Shown: positions 59,275-64,000 of the stretch, piece after piece
Numbering within the stretch: the stretch's first letter is position 1
Layout of the letters: every line of letters begins with the position of its first letter
From: Saturnia japonica
Taxonomy: Eukaryota > Arthropoda > Insecta > Lepidoptera > Saturniidae
NCBI GenBank assembly: GCA_033032175.1
Contig: CM065304.1
Span: forward strand, 28,526,653-28,590,652
Reading direction: 5' to 3'
DNA length: 64,000 nt
Made by a program: the position numbers and the translations under genes
Notes under the pieces: model-generated
Told to the model about the DNA's origin: nothing
What the model saw: only the letters and a program-made list of their open reading frames with translations
The model's database searches: none

Positions 59275-62200
59275 ATGAACGATCATGTGAAGCGTAAAAA
59301 TACTTCTATAACTTTGCCGGCAATAGAAACTTTGCAGCGTAATGTCAAAAAAGTACCTTCGTATTATGTTAGGTAAGATCAAATACGGATTATTGTAGAT
59401 TAACTAGTTATACTCTTATTAATTAATACAGGCGACAGGTTGTTTTATTATATGTAAGTAATTTTATTGTGTAAGGATAACTACTGAAAACAGGAATATA
59501 AACTATGCTTCACATCTGATTGTTAAACTACATTATAATAACTGAAAATAGTGAATTATATAGTTACCTTATTATTTATTTTTCAACGTGGAGAATTTCG
59601 TCATGAGTACACACACGCCCGGGGGGACGAGTCATTATATAAGACTCCTACTCACTAAAACTCCACGATACATTATGTATTGTTTTAAATGTTTTCTCCC
59701 TAGCATGCGGGGTAGGAATTTGGATAGGTATTTTGCCGGCCACTCACCTCGGGCGTGCTGATGTTGATTTTCGTGGCTTCTATGCACTGCACATCACGCA
59801 CTGTTAGGCGACACGTTTTGTCTTTTCTGTTTTTTCAACTGTCACTCGTTGCACGTGAGTTTTTGGTTTTGTTTGTAGATGGCGCTAATAGTGGCCGAGG
59901 TAGGAAAAGTTATGAAGGAATATATGCATGCTCTAACACATTGTCCGCCGCCGTAATGGGGCGACACGGGACCTGCATGTAGCATTCTACCGCGTCGCCC
60001 CGGCGGCAAGGCCCAGAAGGGGCCACCCTCTGACGGAGACAGTCCGGTGCAATGGAACTCCCGACCCATCTCCCTTGGTTCGGCCTGGCAGAGGAAGGAG
60101 GAGAATGAACGCACCCCTACCCCCATCCGACGTTGGGTTTTTTATAGAGGTTTTTCCTCTGCTTCTGCCATCATGCTTTGACATATGGCGAGAGGCTGGA
60201 GGGAATGAACGCACCACTGCCCTCGCTAGTCCGGCTATGATTTTTTACCGAGGTTTTCTCCTCTGCCTTCGGTGAAACGGCAGGGGAAGGAGGCGAATGA
60301 ACGCACCCCCTCCCCCACCAGTCCGTCGTTGGTTTTTTATAGAGATTTCCTCCTCTGCCGTCGTTCATAACTCCCGTCTGTCCTCGACAATCCGGTGTAG
60401 CGACATCTGGTCTCGCCATAACTGACGCATTCTACATAGAGACATCTATATCGCCACATACGACGCATCCTACATCGCGATATTCAAATTAACCCAACAA
60501 TTGAAATACAGTGTAAACTCTTTATAACGAAACTCAAGGGACTGAGCATTTTTTGTCGTTATAGAGAGTTATCGTTATATGGAGTGGAGTTTCAATATGT
60601 GGGTTTTAACGCAAACCAACCAAGTTGGGCTCACTTCAACGTTATAGAGAGTTTATCGTTATAAACGATAACATTATAAAGAGTTTACACCAAGAACCCG
60701 ATAACAACCGTTGGGCAGCTGCCCGCCAGACATAACACCCGTCTGGTCGGAGGATCCTCCCTTTTAATGTGGAGGTGGTAATAATCGCCCCCACATTGGC
60801 TTTGATTTTTTAACTAGGTGCTCATCCTCAACCCTGTGGTAATTTTTTAAAGTGGTTTCCTTCCACTGCCAGTCTTTGATTTTTTATAATGGTGGTTTTC
60901 TCCACCTCCCTCTAGTAATTTTTAACGAGGTTGTCTTCCTCGGTAATTTTTAAGGTGGTTTTCTCCACCGCCGTCATAGACGACGAGTCCGTCCATAGTG
61001 GACGAGCCGAAGCAGGTCCACTCTTGTCCCATCGCCTGTCTCCTCTGATGAGCAGAGGGGTACAGGGGAGGAACGCCGTCGGTTTGGTATTGGCCGCCAG
61101 TCATAAAGACTGACGTTGCCCGGGGCACGCCACGAGGAGGTTCCAGACATAGTGCCCTAATTATATAGTTACCTGTCCCAACTCCAATAACATGTATAAA
61201 CTATTCATCTTAAGATATAGGGTATCTATCATATAAATACCGTGTATATTCCGTGCCCACTCGTCGCCCAGCGTCCCGCGTCCCACAAACTATTAGGAGG
61301 GTCGCGCGTACAGCGGTCAGGCTATACCACCCTAAAGTAAACATTCAGTCGTTAAAAATTTGTCTTTTTTTTGTTTTCCAAACTGACTATACTGATAATT
61401 AACGACATGTATTTTATTAACATCTGATGGGAACATATTCAAAATGAAAGCTATAAAAACAATTAATAAATCACATATCAATCACAGATTATGTTGCAAT
61501 ATAGATCTTTTGTGTTTAGTCCAACGCGGCAACGTTGGGGTAAATATTAATAAAAATATTTCATGATGAATTATTAAAGAAGGCTCTTTTATACTTAAAA
61601 ATTAAATGGTTGTGCCATTGAAAGGCCCTCACCGTCTCTTACCATACATAATTATAACCAAGTTGTAAAATATAAGTAATATGTGTTCGCAAAATCTGAA
61701 ATAAATTCAAATTTGTAACCGACAAGTGCAATTTTAATACTAGAAACATCTGTTTCTACAACACAGACAACAGACCAGGAGCTCATCTTGGCGATACACC
61801 TATGTTTCCGAAAGCTTGCCGCACTGTCTTTTAGAGTTTTGACGTTCATTATGTGCCTTCTGAGAGTTCATACTAAAAAAATGTTGATTTTGATCTTCAA
61901 ACATAATATTTAGTCTGAGACATTGATATTCCAAATAATTTGGTAGGCACAGTTACATCGCTACCTTCCATTTCTTGTATCCTGATACAAAATTTATAAA
62001 ACTATGTGAGAGAGAGACAGACATCTTAGAATTCCATGGAATCACCGTGCGGCTGTCGCGATGCCGGGTCCATCGTGTGACAGAGAAAGTGTACTTAACG
62101 AATTCCCTATTACTACTTTGACCATATTTTAACCAATCTACAGTCTACTAAAGTGGATATAAATTGTACAAATGCCGTTCTAAATAGACGCGAACTTCAG

Positions 62201-64000
62201 CAATGACGAATATGATCGAAAACAAAATTGACATAAAAAATATTTACTTACATTTTTCTTACAGAAAACCAAGAGACATCCCTTTTCATTTACCGCACAG
62301 GAAATTACTGGAAAAAATAGAGTACGTCAAATCGCCGCCTGAACCATTGGTAAATTTCCGTGTGTGCTTACAAGAATTCTAGGTCAAGCTTACTTAATCG
62401 TGGCCGTGGATATAGTTTTCACCACATGCAGCCCGATAAATAGACACTAAGAGCAAATTAGCTCAGCACACGTATCAGCAAATTGCCGATGCCGCCGACC
62501 GCTAACATACCTACACGACAAAACCCGTTATAGTGACTGTTATCGCGTCGCGTACCTCGTATTCCGTCAATATGGAAACCTTGATTTTAGATATCAGCTA
62601 AACAAAACATATTAGCAATTTGCTTAGTATTTTTATTTAATAATGCAGATGGTAAATTGCGTACCCATATCAATATGTCATGTACAGTTGCTTGCTTTTG
62701 AAAATTGGTTACATAAAACTATGGCTTCGAAATTATAATATTCTTTTGCTTTTAATGTTTTGATCAGACAGGATTCGTAGCAGCTCAGGAGGAAAGGCGT
62801 AAGAAAGAATGCAAGCATATTACGAAACTCGATCCTATTAATTTAGAAGACAGTCTGGGTAAGTGCTGGATGAGGCAGTTTTTATAAAATAATGCACCAA
62901 CCATGTACGGCATTCGTTTTGTTTAATTTTTTCGCTGGTCAAACCTTATTATGATCAATTCGTGTATATTCGTTACTTTGTCTATGCTTATAATGTGTAT
63001 CACTATCGTTTCATGATGATGGATATCGCCCTAAGGGATTTATGTTAGTTCTCTGCGTAGTAGATGCAAGGTTACATTCAAGTTCGGTTCCGGACACCGC
63101 ACTATAATTAATTATCTAATTATTATTTAAATTTAAATAACATTTAACAATATCACCTCACGTCTCTAAAGTAGGGTTCAAATTTATCATCTATACAATA
63201 CAATTAATAAAATTGAAGTGTCTTTTTGTAATGTCAAAATAATAGTTTTTTTTACTAAATTTATATGAAAGTATATACGATACTTATAACAAAATAACCC
63301 AGTTTAAAATTTTTTGTTTGTCTGTCTTTTTGTTCCGGGTAATTCCCGAAATGGAAATTTAGAAAAATGATTAGGGTTCCGCATATTTTAAAAAACTGGT
63401 AATGTTGAATCAATTCGGGCGCTTAAATGGCTTACACTGAGTAAACCATAAAATATATTATAGCAAATTAATGTACTATACAATTTTAAACATTAAAAAG
63501 ACCTGCAAAAAAGTCAGCAAGAGTATATGTCTATGTCAAGGAACACACAATAAGCATTTTTGTCTTTAAAATAGCCAGGAGCGGGGGAGCAAGATTCGCA
63601 CCTCTTCCCGATCGATGGCATTCTGTAGTCTACGTAAGTGAAGCCGCGGGCACAGTTAGTATAAATATAATTTCAATCAGTTAAATCGTTCAGAAGTAAT
63701 AGAATCACTAACAGACAGACAAGCACACGAGATTTTTATATAAAAGAAGATATATATATATATAAATAATTACATGAATTGTAGGTGACGGTAAAGAGAA
63801 AAAGAAAAAGATTAAAATACGTGAATCGAGAAGCAGTTCAGATCTGTACAAGGAAGACTTTACCGTGGATCCGTTGAAAGTAAAACCAGTTGTTGCATCA
63901 CAGAAAGAAGTCATAGATTACGTAAGAGAGAACCCATCATGTGGATTCCTCTATATGGTATATGCTGTACATCCGCAGAATGTATACTTTACTCCATATT
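59275..64000 (+). CDS. Probable axonemal dynein heavy chain, N-terminal exons (runs off the window)
   Basis: Four in-phase exons: 59275-59372, 62265-62349, 62768-62858 and 63785-64000 (open at the edge), giving 163 residues. It starts MNDHVKRKNTSITLPAIETL. KPRDIPFHLPHRKLLEKIEY follows, then a charged Lys-rich stretch (DGKEKKKKIKIRESRSSSD) and finally CGFLYMVYAVHPQNVYFTPY. The last block and the preceding EVIDYVREN resemble the N-terminal tail of inner-arm dyneins of the DNAH3/7/12 group, where a GFLYM-x-x-x..Y-x-PY motif precedes the long stem. That comparison is from memory. The motor domain would lie beyond the window. If correct, it is a flagellar motor subunit, in insects mostly of sperm and chordotonal cilia. 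The splice model is sound; the family call is moderate. Confidence 0.6.
60146..60969 (-). repeat. Array of short hairpin modules with compensating stem changes
   Basis: Modules consist of a T-rich leader (gattttttA or taattttt), a 4-5 bp stem and a pyrimidine loop. They lie at 60146-60160 (AGAGG/CCTCT), 60250-60263 (GAGG/CCTC), 60341-60356 (AGAG/CTCT), 60851-60867 (AGTGG/CCACT), 60891-60906 (GGTGG/CCACC), 60926-60942 (CGAGG/CCTCG) and 60954-60969 (GGTGG/CCACC), with a weaker one at 60816-60828 (AGG/CCT). Loops are TTTTCT-like. Left modules are spaced about 95 bases apart and right modules 15-40. Confidence 0.75.
60511..60690. mobile_element. 180-bp pogo/Tc1-like MITE
   Basis: GTGTAAACTCTTTATAA at the left end is inverted at the right end (ttataaagagtttacac), with subterminal 'cgttatagagagtt' repeats in both orientations. 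It is flanked by CA on each side. The sister copy at 9758-9919 has an uninterrupted 'tatacaagaacccg' at this point, which proves the insertion boundaries. Confidence 0.85.
61200..62260. other. Intron 1 of the dynein-like gene, right part
   Basis: AT-rich intron with no further gene recognised. Confidence 0.4.
63190..63667 (-). repeat. 'GCGGGCACAGCTAGT' repeat family, copy in dynein-like intron 3
   Basis: Matches 51957-52506 across its length, including 'ttagggttccgc', 'cggcttac.ctgagtaaac'-like and 'aaaatagccaggagcggg' blocks, and ends 'gaagccgcgggcacagttagtata'. An (AT)n run follows at 63750-63765. Confidence 0.85.

Larger units (their letters stand above)
59554..61174 (-). mobile_element. 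GC-rich composite element flanked by a 16-bp direct repeat
   Basis: AATTATATAGTTACCT occurs at 59554-59569 and 61159-61174. The 1589 bp between is GC-rich and lies in intron 1 of the dynein-like gene. On the minus strand the tail side ends in 'gaaaaataaataata', so a retroposon in minus orientation with a long target duplication is plausible. Contents are an array of small hairpins, a core shared with 9758-10711 and a nested pogo-like MITE. No enzyme is encoded. Confidence 0.65.

Noticed and set aside
60970..61070. Hammerhead-ribozyme-like motifs (gacgagtcc...ggacgagccgaag, and ctgatgag at 61045-61052)
   Set aside because: Core positions do not fit CUGANGA...GAAA: the first motif differs at two or three invariant positions. 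The second sits in a simple CCTCTG/CAGAGG hairpin without the second core strand.

Overview
This is a eukaryotic, AT-rich, gene-sparse window, most probably from a moth or butterfly (Lepidoptera). The evidence is a Tweedle cuticle gene, GT-AG multi-exon genes, tRNA-derived SINEs, a jockey-like LINE, and the moth-type repeat whose end reads GCNGCGGGCACAGCTAGT. Genes were assembled by hand from conserved blocks, splice sites and reading phase.

Genes, left to right. (1) 2377-3858 (+): last exon of a Tweedle (DUF243) cuticle protein with a (GSGSSGSF) repeat; its first exon is unresolved. (2) 22973-23692 (+): an intronless trypsin-fold protein without the catalytic His and Ser, followed by a Ser/Thr/Asn-rich tail in another frame (to 24195). 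(3) 35368-43763 (-): a complete 11-exon RasGEF1-family gene (about 557 residues) with several retroelements in its introns. (4) 51724-56322 (-): a 5-exon calcineurin-B-like EF-hand protein (173 residues) whose first coding exon is only the ATG and which has an N-myristoylation signal and degenerate EF-hands 1 and 2. (5) 59275-64000 (+): the first four exons of a probable axonemal dynein heavy chain, running off the window. Genes 4 and 5 are divergent, about 2.95 kb apart.

Mobile DNA. 6.0-10.7 kb holds a jockey-like LINE (-) with one in-frame stop, and an inverted 3'-UTR copy (+) followed by two short copies of the LINE's 3' end, all separated by repeats of one 10-bp target. A separate 91-bp copy of the same 3' end lies at 48.4 kb with a 12-bp target duplication. 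59.55-61.17 kb is a GC-rich element flanked by a 16-bp direct repeat. It carries an array of small hairpins with compensating stem changes, and a pogo-like MITE is nested in it. Other inverted-repeat elements lie at 17.3, 25.0, 31.0-31.5, 48.0-50.0, 50.06-50.38 and 55.2-55.65 kb. Transposase, RNase H and reverse transcriptase remnants lie at 20.9, 27.5, 37.9 and 45.4 kb.

The strongest candidates for something undescribed are the covarying hairpin array at 60.15-60.97 kb and the mobilised LINE-tail units at 10.4-10.65 and 48.4 kb. No CRISPR array, operon or bacterial feature is present.
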